Shown one piece after another: positions 12,401 through 25,914 of a stretch of DNA of 64,000 bases. This DNA is from Rotaria sp. Silwood1 (Eukaryota; Rotifera; Eurotatoria; Philodinida; Philodinidae): NCBI GenBank assembly GCA_905250075.1, contig CAJNOP010000025.1:625530-689529 (forward strand). Reading direction: 5' to 3'. How positions within the stretch are numbered: the first letter of the stretch is position 1; each line of letters opens with the position of its first letter. The notes under the pieces were generated by a model. It was not told where the DNA came from and ran no database searches. It saw only the letters and a list, made by a program, of their open reading frames with translations. The position numbers were made by a program, and so were the translations under genes.

Positions 12401-15400
12401 TTGACCTTGGTTTCATTTGTCTCTAAAAAAAAATCATAGCAGATATTCTGTCAATTTTCGATGCTCTATCTTTTGATATATATACGGATAGGTATGCAGT
12501 GTTGAAAATCGGATCAAGACTGGCTTTAATATCGAACATCAAAAAAAAAACGAAAAACTAAAATTTTGATTAATATTCGAAGAATCCTTGATCGTCTTCT
12601 TATGAACTGTCTTTTGAAAAATTGCAATAATTTCTAGTCTAGTCAATATATATTCAATATTAAACTTACTTGTTTTTCTTCTTGTTTAATTTGTTCTGAC
12701 AAAACATTTCCAGGTGCCCATTCTAAATATAATGGTGTATTATCTTTAAATTTTCGAAATGATAATTGTTTAAATGCTTGTCGTGCTTCTTGTGGATATT
12801 CAAATACAATTAATGCACAATGTCCATAAGGTGGTAAAATAATTTTTTCTAATTTACCATATTTTTCAAATAAAATTCTTAAATCTTGTTCATGGGTTTT
12901 AATTGGTAAATTTTTTACTAATATTATTTTTTTACTTCGTTTTGTTGTTGATAATGCTTGACTAAATGAATCTAATTTAACACCATTATCAATTAAAAAT
13001 TGTCGAGTTTCATGTATGATTTGTGTTTCACCAACAGCTAATCGTACAGCTAAACTATCATTTTTTTTTGTTGAATTAGCAATAGATGATTTATCAAGAC
13101 CATATCGTTCAGCCATAATTTCAGTTATGGCATTTGAAGAAAGAAATAATGTATTCCAATTTTGTTCGGATGATGTTGCTATTGCTGTTGGTGTCTAGAA
13201 TTATGATCATAATAAGTGATCTTATAGTCAAGAAAGAAATTTTATAGATTGTACTATTAGAATTCTAATCAAGTTTAAGTTTAAAATTCCAATGTTACTC
13301 TTAAAATCATTGAGAATGTAATATACGAGATTTTATCTTTATTTACATATTTTGACAATGAAAACAGACAGTGTGTGATAGTTCATTAGTCATTATTCTA
13401 TGATTATAATGGATATGAAAGATTTACCATCACATGCAATGACTTGCACAATTATTCGTTTTTGAAGGATAGAATATTTGAAAAATCAAAAATCAAAATT
13501 TTTCAATCGTTGAAATTTTCAAATAGAATTTTTTTTAAAATTTTTCTAGAATGATAGACCAAGTAGCTTTCGACGAAATGAAATATTTTACAGTTCTTTA
13601 CAGCCTTCTTTAATCAACATAAATTAATTTTATGGAAGGCATAAATACTATGTTTCTTTTTCTGTTATTTCATATGGAAGTGTTATTTTTATACCTTCTC
13701 TACGAAAATAATTTTATAAGTCACTGTATCTACTTCATTTTTCTCCCTTCATAGTTTATTTTCCTTAAATCAAGAAGTAAAACTTGAAAATAACTTATTC
13801 TCGATAATTATTTTTATTTTTCATTAAGAGCAAGATAAAAATTTACTAGACAAGCTGATATATGAAGTAATTTAAATATTATATTGTTTGAATATATTAG
13901 AATATTGATTTCCAGTATTAATTAGAAAAAAATATGATAGTTTACAATTCTTGTAGATTATGGTTGTCTTCGACATAAATTGGAATATGTAATAAATAAT
14001 GAACACTTTATTCAAAAGATTTATAAATCTAATCAATAGGTTTCCACTGTATACAGTAAGCATCAGGTTTGTATTCCATTAGTTTAATTAAAGTTAAAGG
14101 ATAGAATTCATTAAAATATATTCATAATTGCAAACAACTGACATTTACATAATGATTATTGTCAAAACCTGAATCAAACTAATTTTCTCTCATGGTTTTT
14201 TTACCCTACACAAAGCTCTTTTTTTTTTAATTAATAATAAAAAGCTGTTAGGGTAATACCTGCGGGATTAAAATGTAAAACACGATGTAACTACTCTTTC
14301 TAATTACAGAATAGATTATTTTATTCCATCTATTTTTGGGACATATTTCATCATCATCATTTTACTCAATTCTCCAGAGATGCAATAATGAAGGAGTTCG
14401 TATATTAGAAAGAGATGTTCGGTCTGAGAAGCAGGGACAGTGTTGCTAAGATACCTATCATGGTCTCTGTTGACATCTGTCAAGGTCTGTGATGGTCTTG
14501 AATAGAGCTCAGTGGCAGTCAGATTCTTCGAGCTGTGAGGAGATATAAAACATTTCTTGAGTGCTCTAGTTATTTGTCCTGTGTTTTTTCCATATAGACA
14601 GTAAAGTTCAATTAATATTGTCACTTCGAGGTAGCATACATTAAAAAGAAGAACACACGAATGTTTAGAGCTAAATGTAATTAAGAAATTGACCCATATT
14701 TTTCAACACAGGAAACCTCATAAAAAACTCGATTATACCCTTTTTTTTCCTTTGAGAATGAAAACCGTCTTCGTACAGAAGTCAAAAAAGAGTCTAGATA
14801 CTTTCAACGCCAGCGACTATTGATCAAAGTTATACTTTAGAGAAAGCCAAATTAATCAAAACTTCCTAGAATTAATTTTTACGTCTTTAACATCTGGTTA
14901 CGTTTATGCAGTTACTACTATTTACTGAAGCGAAAATTCTTTCTCAGCTGGTAAAAATCCTGCTTCTGTGTCATTGCTTTCCATAGAGTAAACCCGCCAT
15001 TAAATATAATCTACGATTACTGTTTAAAAGTTTCTACCGTCGAAGGCGATCAAACGAAGCTCTTCAGACGCAATAGAAATCATAACAAATTGTTGAAAAA
15101 ATATTCTTCAATCAACTATAATTGTACAGCCGATATTTTTTCGTGAAGCAAAACAACGTTTTGATTTCATTTTATATTTTGTTAGCTAAGAGCTTATTTA
15201 ATCCAGTGTCTTTTTGAAAAATGGCTAGCAAACATCTACTTCACGTTCGTTTTTTTCCATTTTAACTGATAAAAATAGCAAAAAATACTTAACTATTGAG
15301 AGGACTCACATCTCCGACACTTTCTCCTCTCCTCCAGATCGGGCTACCACTACTAGAGCTTGCCACGAGTTTGTCGAAAGAAAGGATCTCAATTTTTACT

Positions 15401-17322
15401 CCTATACTTCAATATTTCTTATTAGATTTAATTTCACAATAAAATCATACTTGGTTTTTATTGGATTCTGATGAATCTTGTTGTTGTTGTGTTTTTCCTG
15501 GTAAAATATGTAATAAACGACCTTGAAAAGCATGTCCATCAAGTTCATTAAAAGCTTTTAATGCATGTTCAGGAAACATAAATGTAATATGAGCAAAACC
15601 TTTTGGTTGTTTTGTTAAATTATCAATAGGCATATTAATATTTGTTATTTGTCCAAATGGATTAAAAAGTTTTTCTAAATCTTGTTCAGTTGTTCTATAT
15701 GAAAGATTTCTTACAAATAATTCACCTGTTTCACCAATTGATTCATTAATAGGTTGATAAATTTTATTTTGTTTTTTATTATTATCATTTGTTAATTTAT
15801 TTAATAAATCTTTATTTTTAATATATGATGTTAATTCTAAATAACGATTTTCACCAGTTTTTTTTATTGTTAATACAGTTTTTTGTTTAAGCATTGCTTT
15901 ATTCATATCATTTTCATTTTCAAGTTCTATCCAACAAGTTCCTGTTAAAGAATTTGTTTTACGATTATGAATTAAACGACAACGAACAATTGATATTGGA
16001 GAAAAAAATTGACGAATATCACGTTCTTTTGATGTATATGGAATACCATGAATTTTAATTAAATAACGAGGTTTTTTAGATTTTTCTTTTTCGACCGGCA
16101 GGGAAGACGGCGAAAAAGATGAAATTGGTTGATTATCAATTGATTTAGATGATTTCTTTTTATTATCTTCAGTATTTTTCATTGAATCATTCCATATGAT
16201 TTGTTCACTTGTTTTCATTGAATCAACATTTTTAACAAATTCTTTAAATTTTTCATCATATTTAAGATCACCAAGTATTGCATCAACTAATTGATTATTG
16301 CCTTTGTTTTTTTTTGTTTTTGTTTTAGTTGTTTCTAGAGATTTTTTTTCTGTTTCATGATTTTGTTGAGAAGAATATTTACTCCATGGTCTCGGACGAT
16401 TATTATCATTTAAATCAAAACATTGTTCAACAATTATTTTTGATGTACCAATATAAGATTTATTTAATTTTTCAATTGCACGTTGAGCTTGTTCTTCATT
16501 TATAAATCCAACAAATGCAAAACGACGAAAAATACCATCTTTGGTATATTTTAATTGTAGATCAGTTATCGATCCGAATGGTTCGAAATGTTTTCGAATT
16601 TGTTCTTCTTTTACCTAGAAAAATATTTGATTTAAACTAAATTTTAATTTAATTTTAAGAAAGAAACAATAAATATTATAATTTTGAGATTTACTTTCAA
16701 AATAATGATATTCGTTTATACTAATTAAAAACAAAAATTATTCAAAAACACTATTGAAGCTATTTTTTGCATGTCTTAGTTTTCAGTAGATGAACAAATG
16801 ATAAAATCATTTGAGAATTTTAAATGCATTATTATTGATACTTTGGATATAGAAATTTGAATTCATAGATTCTACGGCATGAAGAAGAATTCGTATAGCT
16901 ACTTCGTTTCTACAAAGTTCTATGTTTGTTTACTGAATAAAACAAAAGATTCGGAAATCGAAAAATTTTTCAGAACTAATCCAAATTTTCGAAAATAAAA
17001 TTGTTCCAATACTTGAAATGATTTTAAAAATTGACATCGCATTAGCTTTGAGCATTAAGTATTGATTATTATCGATAGAAATCAAATGATGTTTGTTTAA
17101 AAAAGCATCTAAACATGAATTCACGTCACTCATAATTTTCATATACCGATAAAACGATTCAACAGATGCAAAGTCTCATATCAAGACATATATTTTAACT
17201 CTAATTTAATTAAAATACTGCGTAAAGAAAATTTCGAAACAGAGACAACTTTGAAAAAGACAGTTATCGCCATCAGTTTTACATACTTGTTTTGGCAAGT
17301 TTTTGATGATTACACGAGACAT
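9409..17322 (-). CDS. RBM19: RBM19/Mrd1, six-RRM ribosome biogenesis factor
   Basis: Nucleolar protein that binds pre-rRNA and is needed for 18S rRNA processing (RBM19 in animals, Mrd1 in yeast). Eight exons: 17322-17287, 16614-15451, 13194-12670, 10480-10358, 10282-10077, 9990-9768, 9697-9577 and 9521-9409. Every junction is GT-AG and in phase, giving 836 aa (human 960, yeast 887). Six RRMs begin near residues 3 (SRVIIKNLP), 190 (RYLIKIHGIP), 305 (GELFVRNLSY), 490 (KIILVKNLP), 598 (CTLFVKNLNF) and 705 (SKILVKNIPF). The linker before RRM4 has the family hallmarks NWNTLF, RLAVGETQ and FLIDNGVKLDSFSQA. The end has RLVLEWADE. Introns 1-3 are 0.67-2.3 kb; the rest are about 60-80 nt. Intron 3 holds a snap-back repeat. 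Confidence 0.95.
11640..12480. repeat. Snap-back inverted repeat inside RBM19 intron 3
   Basis: Two arms of roughly 300-400 nt in opposite orientation. The best blocks are AAACAAATGAAACCAAGGT (11808) against its complement near 12400, and GTAAAGCAAAATAAATTGT (11998) against its complement near 12222. An outer block, AAAAGATAGAGCAT (11644), pairs with 12459-12472. The loop is about 12090-12170. No coding capacity. The element lies wholly between the donor after 10480 and the acceptor before 12669, so the intron transcript should form a long hairpin. Confidence 0.7.
13195..15450. other. RBM19 intron 2 (2.26 kb)
   Basis: Intronic DNA with no supported gene. The stretch from 14340 to 14630 is less AT-rich and has a 102-codon minus-strand frame that I do not recognise; it may be a relic of inserted DNA. 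Confidence 0.5.
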
Positions 17323-18066
17323 GATGGATAATCTGAAAAACAAAATACAATTTCTTAATCTATATACCAACAGCAATGTTGTATAAACTGCATCCTCTCT
17401 CTATTTCTTCTGCTAAAAACGAATATTGAACATATTCTACTTAATCAACAGTGGTCTGCTGAGAAAAATAAAATCTAACAAGTTACTCAGTGTTATTTCT
17501 AAGTATTCAAATCGTAAAAATCCGTTTTCCATAAAAGATTTCGTGATATTTTCGAGTTCAAGAACATCATAATTGCTTCAACGATTTTCATTAGTACATA
17601 CCATTCTACAATTAAAATCTGATATATGAATCTTCCTGAAAATTTATTTAAAAAAATTAATTAAAATAATTTTAATTCATTTTATGAATATTTTACTCAG
17701 AATGTTCTCGTATTTTCGAGTTCACTCGAAAAGATGTCACTAGTATATTGCTGATTCTTCGCTGTATAATTTCGCTTTTTGTGCTAAAAATAATTATTTT
17801 CTCTAAGGGTTAATAATAACATTCATTTCGTTGGATTTTTTTTCATTTCTGACATATTCTTTGCTCGTCATATTTTCATTGCTTACACGCACTATCGACG
17901 TCATCCGAAATGTTTTGCTGGACCAATCAAATTTAGACAGCATATTCATTCATCACCACAGAGAAAAAAAAAACCTATGTATTACTTCAACAATCTTCAT
18001 TTCAAATAAATACGTCTCGCTTTCTAAAACAATTTCATTCAATAGCAAAACATACGCTTGTAAAAC
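17323..18066. promoter_or_regulatory. Bidirectional intergenic region, RBM19 / BiP
   Basis: The two genes start head to head, so 744 bp must hold both promoters. On the BiP side there is a CRE/UPRE-like GACGTCA at 17897-17903 and a CCAAT box at 17923-17927. CCAAT is followed after nine bases by ACAGC, not the CCACG of a full ER stress element, so this is at best a degenerate match. Confidence 0.4.
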
Positions 18067-18379
<313 letters not shown>

Positions 18380-18479
18380 NNNNNNNNNNNNNNNNNNNNN
18401 NNNNNNNNNNNNNNNNNNNNNNNNNNNNNNNNNNNNNNNNNNNNNNNNNNNNNNNNNNNNNNNNNNNNNNNNNNNNNNN
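18380..18479. other. Assembly gap (100 N)
   Basis: Exactly 100 N, the usual placeholder for a gap of unknown size. It interrupts the BiP coding sequence. Confidence 0.98.
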
Positions 18480-18547
18480 AGTGTTTATTTTGATGATTTA
18501 ATTATTGTTCAATTATTGATAAATGTTATAATTTTCATTTCATAGAT

Positions 18548-19105
18548 GCCAGCCTAGGCTGGCGGCTTGCAGATACCTGCCACAGGAGTCAGACAGGATC
18601 CATGTTTATGATCTGGATGTAGGAAACAGCAAAATGGTCCTGGTCCCGGTTCTACGGGACCAATTTCGGGACGAAAAAATATTTTTTACAGGATCGGAAC
18701 CAGAACTGAAACCAATTTTTAGCTGGTCCTGAAAAATTATTTTGAATAAAAAATAGAACTCAATTGTTTTTTCAAGTCGATTGATGATCAATAAGTTTTT
18801 TTATTATTTCATAAAAAAAAAAAAAACGAAAATCGATGTTTTCAAATATCCATTAATATTATCACGTTTATAATATTCACACATAGACAGATAATAGACT
18901 ATTTAGACGAGTTATAAGAGCAGAATCCGAAATATACACATTACATAGCGCACACTTATGTGCGACACCATACTAGGTTTCTTAAAAAATTTTTTATGTT
19001 CGCTATTAACGACACGAGATCAGAACCGGAACTAGAAGAAAAGTAGTAGTCGGGATCGGGATCGGGACCAAGAAAACATGGTCCCGCAATTCCCTATCTA
19101 GATGA
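18548..19105. repeat. GC-richer repeat with GGTCCCGG motifs and weak terminal inversion
   Basis: It opens with a perfect 16-nt palindrome, GCCAGCCTAGGCTGGC (18548-18563). GGTCCTGGTCCCGGTTC near 18636 is mirrored by GGGATCGGGATCGGGACC near 19055. TCTGGATGTAGG near 18612 resembles the complement of the right end near 19090. The inside is AT-rich with no open frame. It is probably a non-autonomous transposon or a degenerate satellite. Confidence 0.45.
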
Positions 19106-21264
19106 CATGTTGTAAATTATTTTCTAAATTGATTCATACAGATCAGAAAGGGTATTACGGATTTAAAATATGTTGGTAAGGTTTTTTCTTGAAATCAACG
19201 TTTTACTTAAAACTTGAATTATCAATGTTTAAGTATCATCATAACTCAATTGTAGATGACCATCTGTTGAATATTCTGATTCTCATAGTTTTATGCGAAT
19301 CTTATTATCAACAGACTTGTAAATGTATCACCTCGTCTTGTCCTATAATGAATGACGATAGTGTATATTAATAATATCAATATTTCTCATTCATTCTAGC
19401 TAAGATCAATTTTAAAGTTTCAAATTGGCATTTAACTGTCAGAGTTCAAGTCAACTTCAAAGACTAAATTTATTCTAGATGATAAAGAATTCTTTTAAAC
19501 TAAATAACTCTTATTTGAAGTTTTATACGAACTTGTACTTAAGTTAGAATGTATCTCAATAGACCGAAAATATGAATAGAGACGATATTCATTTTGTAAA
19601 ATCTAGAATTGCTATAATAGAATGAGACTTATTTATTTGTATAGACAGGACTTTATTTTTCTCGCAGTTCTATAAGGTTTGATTTTTTCTTTAATAAAAA
19701 AATGTACTTTCATCATATGAATGGAGAACAATTGAATATCTGATGGATAGTAGTGTGAGAAAATAAAAAACAAGTATCTTGAGCATTTTACGCAATTCTA
19801 TTCATATCTCTAATAAAACTATAGAATCAGTCTATCCTTCCAAAGGTCTGCAGATCAGACCGAAAACAAAACGGTCTCGCTGCATCTATGATTAATATAA
19901 CTGAAACAAACACATGTCTTACATTTGTCTAGTTGAGATACTTTAGTTGACTTGTGTAATCTACTATTTCTATGGAAAAAAATTGATTCTATATGAACAA
20001 AAGGTATTAGAGAAAATATTTTTTACTTTCATAAACCACATTGCTTTTGCAATCTAAAATAAATATTCAGAAAAACGATTCAAAAATTTTTTTAAAACTG
20101 TTTTATTTTTAATGATTAAGCTTCGATTGAAAAGTAGCGTAGAATTATGAAAAAAAGTATCTGTTTTTCAAGTGCATAATCGTCATAAAGTGTTTGGTTG
20201 ATTCTTTTGTAGAATTAGAAAGTCATAGGTTAGCTAACGTATTTAGAAAAGGGAGATATCAAATGAACTTATTAAAAAAAAAAATAGGCGGACCAGCGTC
20301 TTCAATTGAGGCGTGCCAATTGCCGCCAATTGCTCTATGGTAATCCACCAATGGTTATATTCAAGTGTATTTTGGCTATGTATATGCCACTAATCATTTT
20401 TTAAGGATGTGGCAATTGGCACTAATTGCCAGCTGACGACTCGCCGATGAAAAAAACCACACAAACATTTACTAGAAGGTTTTGTTCTTTTCAAAAATTT
20501 TATGCTATCACCAGTCGGATAACTATTAATGTGTTTGTTTTTCTATTCTCTATGTTTGAATATAGTTCTTTACTTAACTTAACAGTAACAATTCAAGTAT
20601 ATTCTACTACGATATAGTCTTAAAGAAAATTTTACGTCATATATATCTCTACGAACATACTATGAATAATTTTTCTATTATCAAGGAAAAAAAAGTAATA
20701 AATTTCAAAATAATCTAATAGATATTTCAATGATTTAGTTTCCCATTTATAAATATATATATTTATTTGTTTGAGATATTGTTGAAGACCATTATGAATA
20801 GACACATAAGAAAAACAAAATAAATATTTCAAAATAGAAAAATAACACAAAAATAAAATTAAATAGTCTCAAACTATAAATATAACATATTTGATAATGA
20901 TAGAAATATAGAATACTCAAAAAATTAAATAGCAACAGAGAGAATAGAACGAAGATAAAAACAAAAAAATATAATTTATTTTTATTTTTATCAAAAAATA
21001 TAACAAATCGATAGCCATAAATAACAGAGACATAACCATTTTATACTTTTTTGTAAATGATTTTCTTGAATAAAAAATTTTGCTGACATCAATATAGAAT
21101 AATTGAAATGAATGAAATAAAATATGATAGAAGTATAATGATTTTCAATAAGAAAAACTTAAAGGAAATCTTATAGACAACTCATTCTATATGTGATATC
21201 GAAAAACACATGAATAATCGAATTGAAAAAGGAAATGAAGAAAATGAAATGTACAAAGATAAAC
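19106..21264. other. AT-rich spacer with a short CAATTGCC repeat
   Basis: No gene recognised. Around 20290-20450, GTGCCAATTGCCGCCAATTGC and GTGGCAATTGGCACTAATTGC face each other across about 90 nt, a weak inverted repeat. Confidence 0.4.
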
Positions 21265-21612
21265 AAGCACTTCAATAAGAATCAGAGAATGATCCATACC
21301 ATTTTTATCATTTTATTTGACGTTTCGTTATGTATTCATTACACTACTAGTCAGAAAAAAAATGAAATGCATATACACGATAAGAAAGAAAGAGACATCA
21401 ACAAAACAACAAAGACGCTTATTAGAAGAACATATTTTCTTCTAATAAGTATCTTTGTTCTTTTGTTCATCTTGCTTTCTTTGTATTATTTATCTATTTA
21501 TTCTTTCTTTCTTGTGTTGTATATTCATTTCATTTTCTGACTGCTGATATGAGTACGTAATGAAACGTCAAATATAATGATAAAAACGGTATGGATCATT
21601 CTCTTGTTCATA
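21265..21612. repeat. Near-perfect hairpin (foldback MITE), about 350 bp
   Basis: The outer blocks AGAATGATCCATACC (21285) and GGTATGGATCATTCT (21589) and the centre TTATTAGAAGAA / TTCTTCTAATAA (21419-21447) define two arms of about 160 nt with a loop of only a few bases. A 105-codon open frame across it is a by-product of the fold. Confidence 0.75.
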
Positions 21613-22158
21613 TTAAAATGTTTTCACTGTATATAAACAGAAGAACATCTATTATTACGATAGAGAAACAGTTGGTCAATTTCATCGACTAGGAATTCAT
21701 GTCATATCCACTTGTGTAGTCTAATGAAAGATGACGCTAACTAAAATTTTTCTTTTGCAAAAGTTAGTTAGTATGTTTTGTACCACACAAGTAATAAATA
21801 TAGACGTTTGCTATTTGCGCGACCTTTCGCTTTTCAATGCACATTGATTGACGGAGATGAATCAATGGAGTTTTTCTTTCTTCTGCTGAAACATACGACT
21901 CATGGTTAAATGATGTTGTCTTTTATCAGAAACTTCAAGCATTTCATTGAAGGAGATCAAACGACAAATATGTAGAACATATTCAAATGATTTCTTTCAT
22001 ATATTTAATTCATTTCATCATCAATCTCAGTTAGAAATAGAATTTGAAGGAATCTGATGATGTAAAATGACAAAAAAGTTTTGTAATAATTTTTAAAAGA
22101 TAAATTATTGTTACAATATCATGTTAACAAAGTTCGATAAATTTTCTTTTATTTTTAG

Positions 22159-23554
22159 ATGACTACACCTGGATTTTATAATAAGTTAATAATATTATCT
22201 ATATTTCCTTTTAAAACTGACAAACACCCAACTATTTCAAAAACTCGACGTCATAGTTTTCTGGATGGTCTTGCTTTGTTACTTAATGGTTCAAATCCAT
22301 GTACATCAGTTTATCCATTGTTGAAAGAAAAAAAAGTATTAATAACACGTAATAAACAATTAAAAGATAATGATGAAGAATATTTTGATAAATTTTTTGG
22401 TTTAATACGTGAATATTCACAACATTGTTTAACATCAAATCAACATGGCATGAACGAAATATATTCATCATTAAAATCTATTATATTTGAATATAACAAG
22501 AATAAATGTATTAAACGTATAACTGATGATTTATTTAATGATGTTGTTTCAAATCTTGAAAAATTACCAAATAAAAATGTTGATGATTTATGTGAGAAAA
22601 TTACTTACAATATATTAAACAAAGATTCAACCGATTATTATCATTTAAAAGAGAATAAAATGTCTTTGAAAGAATATATTTTAATATTATTTAATTGGGT
22701 CAACTATATTATTTCAAATCGAGACCCAATCAGAAATAATGAAAGCAATCTTGAACTAAAAATTATTTGGAAATTTCAAGCAACTGCTGAATTATTATAT
22801 CATTCTGAAATATTTCGTTCTATGCTCTCAATAGTATATTCAATTGATAATGTTGAACGTATTCTGTATTACTTAGATAAAGTATCGGCACATCGACGAT
22901 CATTTAATTTAATATTAAAAACTTTAAACAAACGAAAATCTGAATATGGTGAAATATATAAAAATATTCAAATGGTCTTCTATTGAACCAATTGAAGACA
23001 TCGTTGAATTAAAAGAAACACCATCATCATCATTTGATAAAATTTGGTCGGCATGTGGTTTACACAATGATCAAACAAAAACTGCTTTCCATAATGAATA
23101 TATTCAAAATAAACTTGTTCAATATGATACAAATTTAAAATTGCAAACATGTTTACATAGTGAAATTCGAATGATAGATTATTTAATTGAACAAAATATA
23201 AAAGAAGTTCATGATAAAGATGTAGAAATTGGAATATCGACACTACCATGTTATCTATGTTCAATATATATTGAAAAATTAAATATTGATTTCAATCGAA
23301 TGTTTTATGTTACTGCTTTAATAACTGATGGAAAAATTTATCCAAATTGGATGTTTAGAAAGAATGAAGAAGATAAAATAATAAATTATGTTAATAATCA
23401 ATTATATACATTTATCAAAAACGACTTACAATTATTGCAATCAAGAATAAGAACAAAAAGCGGAGATAGTGATAAGCAAGAAACAGGCATAGATGATGAT
23501 GATGTCAATAATACATTCATGCTTAAGACGATGAACGATATAGAAGAGCAATAA
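22159..23554 (+). pseudogene. OTT_1508-like deaminase gene with one frame break
   Basis: Zinc-dependent nucleic-acid deaminase fold of the OTT_1508-like family, predicted to act on nucleic acids; cellular target unknown. The first frame (22159-22986, 275 codons) carries the family's N-terminal region with FLDGLALLL and a largely helical middle. The second frame (to 23554) carries the active site: HSE at 23156-23164 and PCYLC at 23246-23260, the H-x-E and P-C-x-x-C zinc-binding and proton-shuttle residues. The two frames overlap at 22946-22986 and each lacks half of the protein, so the gene has a one-step frame break or an assembly error. An AG directly precedes the start codon, so a 5' intron is possible. 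There is no internal intron. Codon use matches nearby genes. It could instead be a working gene if the break is an artefact. Confidence 0.72.
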
Positions 23555-23726
23555 ATTTCAACGGTTCCAATGGAAAACACTAATTTTTTTTTTGTTGTTG
23601 TTTTTTCGTTTTCTTTCTCATTTATACATACATATGATTAAGAGCTTTGTACGAGATGGGATCAAATCAAACTTCTTAAAGCATTCTATAACCCGCAGCA
23701 GTTTCAAAGTTTCTTTTGGATGAAGC

Positions 23727-24462
23727 TTAAGGCCCCCCCCCCCCCACTCAAAAATTGATCTTAGTCCAGGAAAGTTCAAATGAGCTGAAACTTGGAGCAT
23801 ATATTGGGGCTGAAGTGAGGAGGCTGTGATAAAATTTTCAGTTCGATACCCTGATGTTTGACAGAGATATGAACCAAACAAGGGTAAAAAATAGCTCATT
23901 TGACAATCCATTTTTCTTTGTCCAAGCTCTTTCAATATGTTTAATTTTTTTTGTTTGAAGGAGTATCTCAGGATGCAGTGCAGTACAGAGTCCTTTTTTT
24001 TTAATTCTTACTTTTTTAGCGAAAACAGGGAATCACAAGTTCAGTGACTCAAAAAACGCGCCAAAAATGGGTGTCTAATTACATAAATGTCTGTATATAT
24101 AATAAAAAATAAAGCTTAATTAAAAAAAGGACTCTGTACTGCACTGCATCTTGACGTGCTCTTTCAAACAAAAAAAAAATTAAAATATATTGAATGAGCC
24201 TGGACAGAGAAAAATGGATTGCGCGGTTCGGAAAGCCTAAACTGAGACAAAACGAAAAACATTTTTCGTTTTTTTTTTAAATAAGCATATTTTTCAAGAA
24301 GAGCTTAACAAAAATCATCGAAAACTTTGGCCAAAAACGAGGTGCCGAAGAAAAACCAATGTGATTTCTGAAAGAGCAGAAGACGGGCTATCTTCCGATG
24401 CATTTATCTCAATTTCGATAATTTTGACGAAAATTGACTTTTTTTGAGTGGGGCAGCGTTAA
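23727..24462. mobile_element. TTAA-flanked MITE with C-run ends
   Basis: TTAA at 23727-23730 and 24459-24462 is the duplicated target. Inside, the left end reads GG, a C-run, then CACTCAAAAA. The right end is its complement, TTTTTGAGTGGGG. A further internal inverted repeat with arms of about 90 nt (AGTGCAGTACAGAGTCC near 23977, GGACTCTGTACTGCACT near 24128) gives a double hairpin. The TTAA target suggests mobilisation by a piggyBac-like transposase. No coding capacity. Confidence 0.75.
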
Positions 24463-25914
24463 TGAGAGAATTGCTTGTGTTTCTCATTAAAACTAAAGTT
24501 TTTAATGTATGTAATTTATTTTAAGAGTTTTATTTTATTTTGGAAAATCTACTTACAATATCAATTGATATATAGAAAAGATAATTTAAGAAAAAGAAGA
24601 AGAAAAATCATTAAAAGAAACTATCGATTCGAAAAACTATACTTTCAATGGAAAAACAAACGGAGCTCTTCTCTCATAGAATTTCTCTGAGATAAGTTTT
24701 GATTTGTCTTGTATAATGCAGAGCTCTAATATGTGTTGACATATGTTACTTCTCGTTCGTTTGTCTTTCTTTATGTTAATGTTTCTATGTTCATGATTTA
24801 CCATATACATTTATCTATACTATTGCACTTGTAAACAAAGTTCAATTGACTTTTGAAAAACATGACTCATTAACATTTATTTATCTATAATATGTCTCTA
24901 TCATACTACAGGCAAATATTGAACAGTAGATGGGATTGTCTAACAACTAGTAAAATTTACGACAGTCTTCAGATGCAAAAAAAGAAAGCAATATCATGCA
25001 TGAGAATATTTAGGAATAAAATATATTCTACTCGAAAAGAAGCTTATTGATGTCTAACTATTATTCTTGTTTAGACACAAATAATGATTTAAAGATCACA
25101 ACTATTTCAAATGTATCTTGAGTTTTTCTTTGGAAAGGATAATAAAAAATGTTGAGAAAAGGTCTCGAATAAACCACTAGTTTCACTAGTTCTACAGATC
25201 ATGACACACATGATTTTCAATTTCATCAGATATTGAAATATGCCTATCTTTTTCTTATCTCTATTGTCATAATTGTTGATCAATAAATGATTTTGAATCT
25301 ATGGAATAGAATGAAGATTATCCTATAAAAATTCCTGGGATTAATGAATTATTAGAAAAAGCCGTTAAAATGTTTCATCAATTAATTAAATAAACAAAAC
25401 ATAATTATTGAATATTTATTAATAAAAATTAAAATCTAATAATCAATGGTCAATATTAATACTATCATTAGAAATAAGACAATAATAGCCATTGATTTTT
25501 CCAATATCAACAATCAGTTAAACATAAAAATGTAAATCTATTATATTTTATTCTGTTCTATAAGGTAGAATAAGATTAGAGTAAGTAAAGATTACCCTAG
25601 ATTGATAGGATGAGGATGACAGCAAAAAAAAATGTCTAGATAGCTGTTCATGATGCCAAAAGATCAAAAGATTATTGGTAAGCAATTTTCAATTGAAAAT
25701 TTCATCCGAACATTTCATACATTTCTCGTTAAGAAGAAATCGATTCTCATGATAAATCAAAATTTTATTTTTTTATAGAAAAATCATTATTCGACTGATA
25801 GAATAAATAATTACTCAACTTTTTAGAAGTTCCTATTAACAAAATGACACTTGTGAATTTCGATACAGTCCATTAATAGAAATAATTCTCAAGAAAAAAA
25901 TTCAGTTTATATTC
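24463..25914. other. AT-rich spacer with a small coding-like patch
   Basis: Only 25310-25393 on the plus strand looks coding. After an AG it reads as 28 codons (NEDYPIKIPGINELLEKAVK and on) to a stop. It may be the last exon of a decayed gene; no family recognised. Confidence 0.35.

Noticed and set aside
21223-21540. 105-codon open frame
   Set aside because: It spans both arms of a hairpin MITE and is K/I/F-rich, an effect of the fold and the base composition.
22963-22990. Tiny intron joining the two deaminase frames
   Set aside because: The only GT...AG pair there would give an intron of about 23 nt, shorter than any other intron in the window.
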